The notes under the pieces were generated by a model, which did not search any database, was not told where the DNA came from, and saw nothing but the letters and a program-made list of their open reading frames with translations. A stretch of 64,000 nt of DNA from SIG701 sp045544955 (GTDB lineage: Bacteria > Bacillota > Clostridia > Oscillospirales > CAG-272), in NCBI GenBank assembly GCA_045544955.1, contig JAZPZY010000071.1, positions 32,484-96,483 on the forward strand. The letters run 5' to 3'. Each line of letters starts with the position of its first letter. Position 1 is the stretch's first letter. The position numbers and the translations under genes are program-made. This document shows positions 41,679-49,437 of this stretch, piece after piece.

Positions 41679-43178
41679 ATGACCACAACTGAAGCAAAAG
41701 AAAAACTGGCTCTGTATCTGCGTACTTCCGCCGCGCTGGGGCATGCATCCGGCCTCGTCTATTACGACGGCGATACGGTGGCACCGCCCAAAAGCGCCGC
41801 CGTCCGGGCAAACACCTTAAGCGAGTTGTCCCGTATCTCTTACGAGCTCACCTGTGCTCCCGAAACCATCGAAATGCTGGAGACGCTCCGTGCGGATCCT
41901 ACGGGGCTTAGTAACGTGGAGAAGCGTACCGTATCGGAACTGTGGCGTGAGTACGACCGCACCCGGCGGATTCCAAAGGAGGAGTTTGTGGCCATGACAC
42001 GCCTGTGCTCCGAAGCGGAGACAGTGTGGCACGACGCCAAGGAGAAAAACGACTACGCCTCTTTTGAACCGTATCTTGGCAAAATATTTGATATGACGAG
42101 GCGGATCGCCGGCTACACGGACCCTGATATGCATCCGTACGATGCGGCTCTGAATCAGTACGAAAGAGGACTGACACGGGCGGACTGCGACACGTTCTTT
42201 CAAAGTCTCCGCGAAAAGATCGTGCCGCTGATGCACCGCATTGCGGAAGTTGAGCAGATCGACGATTCACCCCTGCACGGCCATTTCCCCATTGAAAAGC
42301 AGCGTGCCTTTTCCGACTATCTTATGGACGTGATGTGCATGGACAGATCCGCCTCCGTGATCGGGGAGACCGAGCATCCGTTCACCATCAATTTTTCCAA
42401 GAACGACGTCCGCATCACTACCCATTATTATGAGGATAATCTGGCCTCTTCGCTGTACAGCGTGGTACACGAGGGCGGTCACGGACTGTATGAGCTGGGA
42501 ACGGGGGACGAACTGCAGTTTACCGGCCTTGACAGCGGCGTTTCCATGGCGATCCACGAAAGCCAGTCCCGCTTCTATGAAAATATCATCGGCCGCAGCC
42601 GTTCATTCTGTGCGCTGATTTTGCCGTATCTGAAAAAATCGTTCCCCGAATCTCTAAACGACGTGAGCGAGGAGGCATTCTACCGGATGATCAACCGGGC
42701 AGAGCCGTCACTGGTCCGCACTGAGGCGGATGAACTGACCTATTCTCTCCACATTATGGTGCGGTACGAGCTGGAGCGTGCTATGCTTGACGGGGAACTT
42801 ACGGCACACGATCTGCCCGACGCGTGGAACAAGCTGTACCGCCGCTACCTGGGCGTGGAAGTACCGGATGACCGGCGGGGCATTTTGCAGGACAGCCACT
42901 GGTCCGGCGGCAATATCGGCTATTTCCCCTCATACGCATTAGGTTCCGCCTACGGGGCACAGATTCTTTCCGTGATGCAGAAGGATTTCGACGTGTACGG
43001 ATCCATTGCAAAGCACGGAAACCTGTCCGAGATCAACGAATGGAACCGTACCCACATCTGGACGCACGGATGCATGTACGATCCCACTGATCTGTTCCGT
43101 CGGGTGGCAGGGGATTTTTCGCCGGACTTCTACACGGACTATCTCACCAAAAAGTACGAAGAAATTTACAATCTGTGA
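41679..43178 (+). CDS. M32-family metallocarboxypeptidase
   Basis: The 499-residue protein is a full-length thermostable carboxypeptidase 1-type (M32) enzyme that removes C-terminal residues from peptides in the cytoplasm. It has the zinc motif HEGGHGLYE near residue 270 and the downstream conserved EADELTYSLHIMVRYELERA, NKLYRRYLGVEVP and HWSGGNIGYFPSYALG. GGAG precedes the ATG. It is co-transcribed with mrnC. Confidence 0.94.
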   Translation: MTTTEAKEKLALYLRTSAALGHASGLVYYDGDTVAPPKSAAVRANTLSELSRISYELTCAPETIEMLETLRADPTGLSNVEKRTVSELWREYDRTRRIPKEEFVAMTRLCSEAETVWHDAKEKNDYASFEPYLGKIFDMTRRIAGYTDPDMHPYDAALNQYERGLTRADCDTFFQSLREKIVPLMHRIAEVEQIDDSPLHGHFPIEKQRAFSDYLMDVMCMDRSASVIGETEHPFTINFSKNDVRITTHYYEDNLASSLYSVVHEGGHGLYELGTGDELQFTGLDSGVSMAIHESQSRFYENIIGRSRSFCALILPYLKKSFPESLNDVSEEAFYRMINRAEPSLVRTEADELTYSLHIMVRYELERAMLDGELTAHDLPDAWNKLYRRYLGVEVPDDRRGILQDSHWSGGNIGYFPSYALGSAYGAQILSVMQKDFDVYGSIAKHGNLSEINEWNRTHIWTHGCMYDPTDLFRRVAGDFSPDFYTDYLTKKYEEIYNL

Positions 43179-43242
43179 GCGTTGTCAAAACGCACCGGGA
43201 TGCATACTATAAATACAGCAGTATGAAACGAGGAGTGCTTGT

Positions 43243-43623
43243 ATGGAATTTATGGACAAAGTAAACGAGATCACGAAAAAAGTATCGGACAAAGCGGGCG
43301 ATCTTGTGGAAAAAGGGAAGATCCACGCAAAGATCCACAGTGAGAACGCCGACGTGGACGTGCTGAAAAAACAGATCGGCGAGATCTGCTTTGGCAAGTA
43401 CAGATCCGGGGACGTGCTGGATCCGGAAGTGGAGAAACTCTGTGCGAAAATCGAAAAGCACAAGCAGAATATCGCCGAAAATCAGCGGAAACTCCAGCGG
43501 ATGAGACAGAACGATCCCCGCACGGTGGATCCTGCCGCCGCCGGTGTATGCCCGTACTGCGGGGCGAATATGGGAAAAGGCGCAAAATTCTGTCCCCAGT
43601 GCGGCCAGCCAACGGGAGAATAA
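43243..43623 (+). CDS. Coiled-coil zinc-ribbon protein
   Basis: The 126-residue protein has a helical N-terminal two thirds (MDKVNEITKKVSDKAGDLVEKG, then a heptad-like KIEKHKQNIAENQRKLQRM) and a C-terminal zinc ribbon with CPYCGANMGKGAKFCPQCG. Such zinc-ribbon small proteins are common in Clostridia and mostly uncharacterised; the ribbon probably stabilises dimers or binds partners. Weak GAGGAG-like sequence precedes the ATG. Convergent with the solute-binding protein gene. Confidence 0.72.
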   Translation: MEFMDKVNEITKKVSDKAGDLVEKGKIHAKIHSENADVDVLKKQIGEICFGKYRSGDVLDPEVEKLCAKIEKHKQNIAENQRKLQRMRQNDPRTVDPAAAGVCPYCGANMGKGAKFCPQCGQPTGE

Positions 43624-43660
43624 AAAAGAGGCTGTCACATAAGATGTGACAGCCTCTTTT
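43624..43660. terminator. Bidirectional terminator
   Basis: A perfect 16-base stem (43624-43639 with 43645-43660) with flanking A and T runs, between the convergent zinc-ribbon and solute-binding genes. Confidence 0.88.
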
Positions 43661-43671
43661 TCTTTTTCGGC

Positions 43672-45162
43672 TTATTCCTCGTCCTCTGCCATGATTCCCT
43701 CAAGGAACGTGGCCAGCTTCTTGTTGGCGGCCTGTGCCTGTCCCTTATACATGGACTGATAGGACTTGCTCTGATTCTCCACGCAGTACCGCAGGATCTG
43801 TCCGGCGATCTCGCCGAAATGTCCCGAATACTCGCTGATGAAATCCTTATAGAGTGCATCCTTGATAATGTCGATACACTGGCCGGAGTAGGAGTCACGG
43901 GAGTATTTCATCTTCAGCGCGGATTCGTAGAACACTTCCACAACGGAGCGGTAGGATTCGGAGGCAAGTGCCTCGATCACGCCGCCGATACGGTCGTCCT
44001 GACAGGTCTTGGAAATCACAAGGAAGGTAGCGGAAGTGGTAATGGGTGCCACGTACTCCGTCTGCTTTTCGTCCACCAGCGGCAGGGGCAGAATACCGTA
44101 GTCGTCTTCCATGTTCCGCATGAAGTCCGACTGTACGCGGTCAAGAGAGTTTATGCAGAACAGCACGTTGCCCTCGGCAAAGTATTCGGCATCGTTCCCC
44201 CACTTGTTGAATTCGTTGTATATGCCGGGTGTCTCCCATATGAACTTATACATGGTCTCCAGCACTTCCATTCCCCGATCCGTGTCGTGATCCAGATACG
44301 GAAAGCCGTTTTCGTCACGGGAATACATCCGGAAACCCGCAGCTCTCTCCATAAACACCAGCACGGCGGGATTGACGAAATACAAACCGTAGGTATCGTC
44401 TTCGTCCCGCTTGCCGTCGCCGTTTACGTCGTCCAGTACCGCCTCGGACATTTCCATCAGATCGTCGTAGTACCATTCACCGGCGATGGCTTTCTTGTAA
44501 AGTTCGTCGGGATCGCCGAAGTTCTCTTCATAGATCCGTTTGTTGAAGAAGGAGGCGTACGCCCAGAAATAGGTGTTCATGGTAGCGTCGCCCATCATAT
44601 AGCGGATGATCTCTCCGTTTACAGACACCTCTTCCATCGCTGTGGTTGCCCACCAGGGCTGGTCGAAATCCAGATAGGGGTTACCACTCACGTCCTGGAA
44701 CAGGTGGTCATAGCCCAGACGGATAGATGCGTTACCGGCAGCAAGAATGATCGACCAGGTGTCGTCGCCCGCCATAACATTCTCCTCAATGGCTTTGCCG
44801 TAATCGTCGTACCCCAGATCCAGATCGGTCAGTTCGAATGTGAGGCCGAGGCGCTGCTGGACAGCTTCGGTACGGTTGAACACTGCCTGTGCCAGAACGT
44901 CCGACTCTACGGCGTCGCCGCCGTCCCAGTCGATCTGACGATAGGTATGCCGGGTGAGAACACCCACCGTTTCACCGTTCATGTTAAAATCGGCGGGGAG
45001 ATTGTCTTTTGCGTTCTTTCTGTCGTTGGGATCCAGCGTTTCCGCAGGTTCCGTTTCTGCCGGAGCGGTAGTCCCCTCGGGATCATCGGTGTTTTTGTTG
45101 CAGGCGGCCATGGCGGGAAGCAGCATGAGCACCGCAAGCGTCAGAGCAAGAATCTTTTTCAT
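43672..45162 (-). CDS. Extracellular solute-binding lipoprotein (sugar ABC type)
   Basis: The 496-residue protein begins with a lipoprotein signal (KKILALTLAVLMLLPAMAAC; lipobox Cys21), a Thr/Glu/Pro-rich linker, then a family 1-type periplasmic binding fold with DTWSIILAAG, WWATTAMEEVSVNGEI and GNVLFCINSLDRV. A calcium-binding-like loop, DVNGDGKRDEDD, occurs near residue 235, common in sugar binders of gut Clostridia. No ABC permease or ATPase is in the window, so it is an orphan binder or works with distant MalFG-type partners. It lies 183 bases after the SDR gene in the same direction and could be the last gene of that operon. Confidence 0.88.
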   Translation of the reverse strand: MKKILALTLAVLMLLPAMAACNKNTDDPEGTTAPAETEPAETLDPNDRKNAKDNLPADFNMNGETVGVLTRHTYRQIDWDGGDAVESDVLAQAVFNRTEAVQQRLGLTFELTDLDLGYDDYGKAIEENVMAGDDTWSIILAAGNASIRLGYDHLFQDVSGNPYLDFDQPWWATTAMEEVSVNGEIIRYMMGDATMNTYFWAYASFFNKRIYEENFGDPDELYKKAIAGEWYYDDLMEMSEAVLDDVNGDGKRDEDDTYGLYFVNPAVLVFMERAAGFRMYSRDENGFPYLDHDTDRGMEVLETMYKFIWETPGIYNEFNKWGNDAEYFAEGNVLFCINSLDRVQSDFMRNMEDDYGILPLPLVDEKQTEYVAPITTSATFLVISKTCQDDRIGGVIEALASESYRSVVEVFYESALKMKYSRDSYSGQCIDIIKDALYKDFISEYSGHFGEIAGQILRYCVENQSKSYQSMYKGQAQAANKKLATFLEGIMAEDEE

Positions 45163-45345
45163 GGTGAGTCTCCTTTATGAATATTTATTTTTTACTGCAA
45201 AAGAGTGAGTATATCACCGGTGCGTGAATGAGAGCTAACATATCCAGCTGTGTGTCCGGAGGCAAGTCCCCGGCGAAATAGGCAGAAGATTGGTAGGTTT
45301 TGCCGTTTTCTTTTTCTTTCTCTGTGCGGTATCACTGCAAAAAAC

Positions 45346-46356
45346 TTATACGATTCCTTGGTTCAGACAATAGGTGCGGATTCTTTTAAGCATCGGTGAA
45401 ATGTCGGAAAATGCATTTTTGGGCAGAGCGGCAAGCTCGGCTTTCAACGCTTCATATACGGGTGTCAGTTCCGACTGTTTCATGCCGGTTATATTCAGAA
45501 TTTTGCTGTTGTCCATTACGCGGTCAAACAGACGGTCGTATTCGAGCTGCCAGCACGCGCTGACGTCCATGGCTCCGTCCGTGATGGCGCAGAGATATTC
45601 GTCTTTGTCAACCACAGCGTATTTCAATCCGAGAAGGTCTTTGTAGAAGCCGGCGATTGTTTCCCACGTGTTGTGTTCCGATGTGGCGGGGTGATAGATC
45701 TCACGCATCGCCTGTTTGTTAAACAGCAGCCGTGCGACCATCTTTGCAACGTCGCCTGCCCACGTCATGGTAGCCTGTTTCTGCATTGCCTGCCGGGGAA
45801 GCAAAAGCGTTAGTTCGTTCCTTGCCGCACCGATTACCGAATCCGCTTCCAGTGTAACAAGCTGGAAGCGCCGTTTTGAAAAGGTAACGGAGGGACGCAG
45901 AAAGGTCCAGTTCGTGTGCTTAGAGGCGATAACGGCGTTTTCTATCCGTGCTTTATAAAGGGAGTACTCATCGTCGCTGCGGATATACGAAGGATTCTTC
46001 ATGACGTCCATTAACCGGGGCGAGCGCTCGGTGATCGGGTGCTCGCAGTCTGCATACACGCGATAGGTTGACAGACCGATGTAATGTCCGGTGCTTGTCA
46101 TAAGTCTGTCCATTCGCTTCAAAAAGGGTGCCTCTTTATACAGCATAAAGTCAATGATGGCGTCGTAATCGTTTTGCAGAAACTGCTCCATTACACCGTT
46201 GTCGGAAAAATCCGCTTTGAAATAGCGAAGATCAGGATCGGCGGAGGCCGCGTCTTCCAGGGAAACTACGTCCACTTTGTATCCAAGCCTCCGAAGTTCA
46301 GGCACAAGATATGTGCCCATGGCACCGGTGCCGCCGGGAACGAGTATTTTTTTCAT
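45346..46356 (-). CDS. NAD-dependent epimerase/dehydratase (atypical SDR)
   Basis: The 336-residue protein has the SDR nucleotide-binding motif VPGGTGAMGTYLVPELRRLG, DYDAIIDFMLYK and the YSLYKARIENAV segment, where YxxxK-like residues appear as YSLYK. Atypical or extended SDRs of this kind act on nucleotide sugars or act as isoflavone-reductase-like enzymes; the exact substrate is unknown. AAAGGAG precedes the ATG. It is followed by the solute-binding gene and preceded, 68 bases away, by the AroD-like gene. Confidence 0.78.
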   Translation of the reverse strand: MKKILVPGGTGAMGTYLVPELRRLGYKVDVVSLEDAASADPDLRYFKADFSDNGVMEQFLQNDYDAIIDFMLYKEAPFLKRMDRLMTSTGHYIGLSTYRVYADCEHPITERSPRLMDVMKNPSYIRSDDEYSLYKARIENAVIASKHTNWTFLRPSVTFSKRRFQLVTLEADSVIGAARNELTLLLPRQAMQKQATMTWAGDVAKMVARLLFNKQAMREIYHPATSEHNTWETIAGFYKDLLGLKYAVVDKDEYLCAITDGAMDVSACWQLEYDRLFDRVMDNSKILNITGMKQSELTPVYEALKAELAALPKNAFSDISPMLKRIRTYCLNQGIV

Positions 46357-46424
46357 ATGTCGGTATCTCCTTTACCGTTTTGTCATTCGTAATGTGGAGT
46401 TTTTAGTAAGGGCAAAAGCCGTTG

Positions 46425-47189
46425 TTAAGCAAAGCGGACAGCATCGCGGACTTCTTTGGCATTTTGCAGCAGCGGCTGCTCCGGGGTGTCCGTATAGCCG
46501 TGATAAGCCACGCAGAGGTACATACATACCCCGAAATGCGGGCCGATATAGCGGACGATCTGCCCCTTACCGCTTACGAGAAGAAGGAGTTTTTTGTCGG
46601 TCATTTCGGTAATTCGCTGAATTGCCGTAATGTTTTCCGGGATGCGTTTTTCGTCGTCAATACTGTTTACGATCTTGATTACGTCTGCACCCCGTTCAAT
46701 GTGTGTTTTGGCGATCATCACCGACTCATCAGCACTGATATCTCGGAGCGTGTGGCTGGATATCAATACCTCGCCGCCCCGCTTGTGAATTTCATCGATA
46801 AGAAGTTTCTGCTTTTTTATCGCCGCGGGGCTGGATGCCAGTTCATAGTCCGCCCCCTTTTCGAACATATCGCCGAAAACATCCACGAGCGTAGCACCGG
46901 CATCCAGTGCAAGAAGCAAGCCTTCCGCACATTCCTCATCTGTTTTTCCTTCGTTATCCCCGTGACGGTAGTTCGTAGCGTAGATCGGTTTCCCTTCACA
47001 GGCGGTGAATATCTCGGTGAGTATTTCTTTCGTTCTGTATTCGTTTTTCAGCTTGCATAACTGAATTCCCAGTGCGTCCGCACCGCCGGCGATGGAGAGT
47101 TTGATCTTTTCAATGCATTCCGAGGGCGTGTGGCATTGTATCATGGCACAGAGCAAAGGTTTATCATGCTGTAAAAACGTCGTTTTCAT
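46425..47189 (-). CDS. Divergent type I 3-dehydroquinase-family protein
   Basis: The 254-residue protein has the TIM-barrel pattern of type I dehydroquinases (AroD): KPIYATNYR (compare TFR), SSHTL for the catalytic His, DVIKIVN for the Schiff-base Lys and GKGQIVR. However the canonical first-strand EWR is replaced by GIQLCKL and the Glu of VDVE by Phe in VDVF, so it is likely to use a different substrate. The start overlaps the upstream quinone-reductase-like gene by four bases. A catabolic aldolase or dehydratase is a reasonable guess; shikimate synthesis is unlikely as no other aro genes are here. Confidence 0.72.
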   Translation of the reverse strand: MKTTFLQHDKPLLCAMIQCHTPSECIEKIKLSIAGGADALGIQLCKLKNEYRTKEILTEIFTACEGKPIYATNYRHGDNEGKTDEECAEGLLLALDAGATLVDVFGDMFEKGADYELASSPAAIKKQKLLIDEIHKRGGEVLISSHTLRDISADESVMIAKTHIERGADVIKIVNSIDDEKRIPENITAIQRITEMTDKKLLLLVSGKGQIVRYIGPHFGVCMYLCVAYHGYTDTPEQPLLQNAKEVRDAVRFA

Positions 47190-48169
47190 TTTACCTGGAG
47201 TACCACCTTTCCAATATTTTCACCGCGCTGCAGAATAGCATGTGCGGCTTCCGCTTCCGTGATGGGGAGTATCTTATAAATGGAGGGCTTTATCATACCG
47301 GCCTCCACTTTTGGCCATACGTTCAGTACCAGCTCACGCAGCAGCTGTGCTTTCACTTCCGGTGTGCGTGAGCGAAGCGTGGAGCCGATGATCCGCACGT
47401 TTCGCACGTAAATGTTTTTCAGATCGATTTCCGTCGTTCTTCCTGCCAGTGCGGCAATCATGATCCAGCGTGCACCGTGGGAAAGATAGGGAAGACATTC
47501 ACCCATTTTTTCACCGCCCAGACAGTCGATGGCAATATCCACGGGATGTCCGGCTTCCAGTTGTGTCTTGAGTACGACTGCAATATCTTCTTTCGCCGAA
47601 TTGATAACGATGTCAGCCCCCAAAGGCTTTATTTTTTCGGCAATCTCATCGGAAAGAACGGTAGTGATAACACGCAGGCCAAACGCTTTTGCCATGGGAA
47701 TCACAACGGAGGCAAGACCGCTGGCACCGGCGTGCATGAGAAGCGTGTCGCCTGGCTTCGCCTTTCCTTCTATGAAGAGATTGAGATAAGCCGTGGCGTA
47801 GGCTTCCGGCATGGCAGAAGCTTCCGCAAGTGTCCGGCCTTCCGGCACGGGCATGAGCATGTCATACTTTACGCTTGCATATTCAGCATATCCGCCGCCG
47901 CCGAGAAGGGCACAGACGGAATCGCCGACCTTCCAGGTGGATTTTTTCGATGCACCGTGGCCCATTTTCACGATCTTTCCGGCGATCTCCAGCCCCATCC
48001 ACTCTGGGCTCCCGGGCGGCGGCGGATAATCGCCGGCCCTCTGCATGAGATCGGCACGGTTCAAAGCTGCAAAATGTATTTCAACAAGGACGTCTTCGTC
48101 TCCAAGTACGGGATCCGACACTTCGCTCCAGATAAGGGATTGGTCTGGGTTCACAAGAATTGCTTTCAT
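47186..48169 (-). CDS. NADPH:quinone oxidoreductase-like (PIG3-type) dehydrogenase
   Basis: The 327-residue protein belongs to the zinc-free medium-chain dehydrogenases of PIG3/Qor type: NRADLMQRAGDYPPPPG, GLEIAGKI, the LLMHAGASGLASVVIPMA Rossmann motif, and late ILPITEAEAAHAILQRGENIGK. Zinc ligands are absent. It reduces quinones or enones in relatives. It is the first gene of the minus-strand unit, transcribed from a promoter that overlaps the araC promoter. Confidence 0.88.
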   Translation of the reverse strand: MKAILVNPDQSLIWSEVSDPVLGDEDVLVEIHFAALNRADLMQRAGDYPPPPGSPEWMGLEIAGKIVKMGHGASKKSTWKVGDSVCALLGGGGYAEYASVKYDMLMPVPEGRTLAEASAMPEAYATAYLNLFIEGKAKPGDTLLMHAGASGLASVVIPMAKAFGLRVITTVLSDEIAEKIKPLGADIVINSAKEDIAVVLKTQLEAGHPVDIAIDCLGGEKMGECLPYLSHGARWIMIAALAGRTTEIDLKNIYVRNVRIIGSTLRSRTPEVKAQLLRELVLNVWPKVEAGMIKPSIYKILPITEAEAAHAILQRGENIGKVVLQVK

Positions 48170-48201
48170 AGGGATGCCTCCGTTTGTTCTATGGTAAAAT
48201 T

Positions 48202-48241
48202 ATTATACCATATTGCCTCCGGTGCGTAAATATGGTATAAT
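48202..48241. promoter_or_regulatory. Overlapping divergent promoters inside a 13-bp inverted repeat
   Basis: Arms at 48202-48214 and 48229-48241 are perfect inverted copies ending in extended -10 boxes (TGGTATAAT). Minus-strand promoter: TTTACG (48225-48230), 17 bp, TATAAT (48202-48207). Plus-strand promoter: TTGCCT (48213-48218), 17 bp, TATAAT (48236-48241). The two -35 boxes lie within the repeat spacing, so binding of the AraC protein or competing polymerases would couple the two directions. Confidence 0.75.
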
Positions 48242-48283
48242 GCAGAAGAAAGAAACAATCCTGCAGAAATCAGGGGGATATTT

Positions 48284-49081
48284 ATGGAAAATCGTATTTA
48301 TAAAAAGAAACTCTGCATGACAGAGTTTGGAATCAGCCGGATGCACTTCTGCTGTCCGCAGTATTTTGATGCACGGATGGGACAGAAGGATTCCGTTTTT
48401 ATTTATGTGGTAAGCGGTCAGGTGTTGATAAGCTCACCGGGAATCCGCCTTTGCGGTGAAAAAGGAGATCTTTTGTATATTCCCGAGGGCTTGCGTTACA
48501 GTGCATCCTGGCGAGGTGATTCAGACATCGAATACTACGCTATGAGGATCATATCGGACAAGGTTACATTGGCAGAAACAGATAGTGTGATCGCCTTGCA
48601 GTGTGTGCATACGGAAGGGATTGCGGATATAGAACGACGGATTAACGATATATACACGCTGTTTGCCACCTGTGAGCGTGTGAACATGATCCGTGCACTC
48701 GGACAATATTACAGCCTGTATGCGGAAATTTTGCCCCGACTCGCCTTTTCCGACGTTCCGAAATACAGTGATGCGGTGATAACAGCCGCAAAATATATTG
48801 ATACGCACTACACGGAGGATTTTTCCGTAACCGCCCTTGCCGCAGTTTGTCACGTCAGTGAATCTCTGCTGTATCATCTTTTCCGTGATGAGCTGGGCAC
48901 TACACCGATAAAATACCGCAACGCGCTTCGTGTGGAGCATGCTGCCGCCGATTTACGGCTTACGAAAGATTCTCTTGCACAGATCGCAGAAAAGAACGGA
49001 TTGCATTCCATTACATATTTCCGGGAGACGTTCAAAACGGAAACAGGGCTTACACCTACGGAATACCGGAAACTGGTGTAA
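48284..49081 (+). CDS. AraC-family transcriptional regulator
   Basis: The 265-residue regulator has an N-terminal cupin-like sensing domain (about 1-150, FIYVVSGQVLISSPG and GDLLYIPEGLRY) and a C-terminal AraC/XylS double helix-turn-helix (about 165-265) with FSVTALAAVCHVSESLLYHLFRDELG and SITYFRETFKTETGLTPTEYR. A GGGGGA site precedes the ATG. Divergence from the Qor/AroD/SDR genes over a shared promoter region makes it their likely local regulator. Ligand unknown; sugar or aromatic-like compound by analogy. Confidence 0.9.
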   Translation: MENRIYKKKLCMTEFGISRMHFCCPQYFDARMGQKDSVFIYVVSGQVLISSPGIRLCGEKGDLLYIPEGLRYSASWRGDSDIEYYAMRIISDKVTLAETDSVIALQCVHTEGIADIERRINDIYTLFATCERVNMIRALGQYYSLYAEILPRLAFSDVPKYSDAVITAAKYIDTHYTEDFSVTALAAVCHVSESLLYHLFRDELGTTPIKYRNALRVEHAAADLRLTKDSLAQIAEKNGLHSITYFRETFKTETGLTPTEYRKLV

Positions 49082-49103
49082 AGGGCTTTACCGGCTGAAA
49101 CAG

Positions 49104-49141
49104 AAAAGGACGGCTGCACATTTCTGTGCAGCCGTCCTTTT
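49104..49141. terminator. Bidirectional terminator
   Basis: A perfect 17-base stem (49104-49120 with 49125-49141), TTTC loop and flanking A/T runs between the araC gene and the small minus-strand gene. Confidence 0.9.
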
Positions 49142-49148
49142 TCCGTAA

Positions 49149-49406
49149 TTATTTCCCGAACAGTTTGCCGAGGCCTTTCAGTGCACCTTTGATGTCCTCC
49201 GCTTTGTCGGCGATATCATCGGCGGTGAGCTTCGCTTTGATCAACTCAATAACCTTTTCCACCTGTTCGTCCGGCAGATCCTTGCCGATGAGCTTTTCCA
49301 GCGTTTTTACCGGTTCATCCTGAAAGTTCTTAAGAAGATTCTTGTCCTCTTTCAGCATTTTTACGGCGTTTTCCACGATGTCGGAGATTTTTTCCTTGAT
49401 ATCCAT
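49149..49406 (-). CDS. Small charged helical protein, leader-like
   Basis: I do not recognise a function. The 85-residue protein is Lys/Glu/Asp-rich and likely helical throughout. The stretch DKNLLKNFQDEPVKTLEKL followed by IGKDLPDEQ resembles nitrile-hydratase-like (NHLP) or Nif11 RiPP leader segments (Phe/Leu-x-Asp-Pro-x-x-x-Leu ... Gly-x-x-Leu-Pro). The C-terminus, GALKGLGKLFGK, is Gly/Lys-rich and amphipathic. No RiPP-modifying enzyme, transporter or protease is nearby, so this may simply be a small cytosolic protein. It shares the minus strand with obgE, upstream. Confidence 0.55.
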   Translation of the reverse strand: MDIKEKISDIVENAVKMLKEDKNLLKNFQDEPVKTLEKLIGKDLPDEQVEKVIELIKAKLTADDIADKAEDIKGALKGLGKLFGK

Positions 49407-49437
49407 GCTTTGTCCCTTTCTTTATGTTGCGGAGACA

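Noticed and set aside
49149..49406. Complete RiPP biosynthetic cluster
   Set aside because: Only a leader-like small protein is present; no modifying enzyme, transporter or protease lies within the window.
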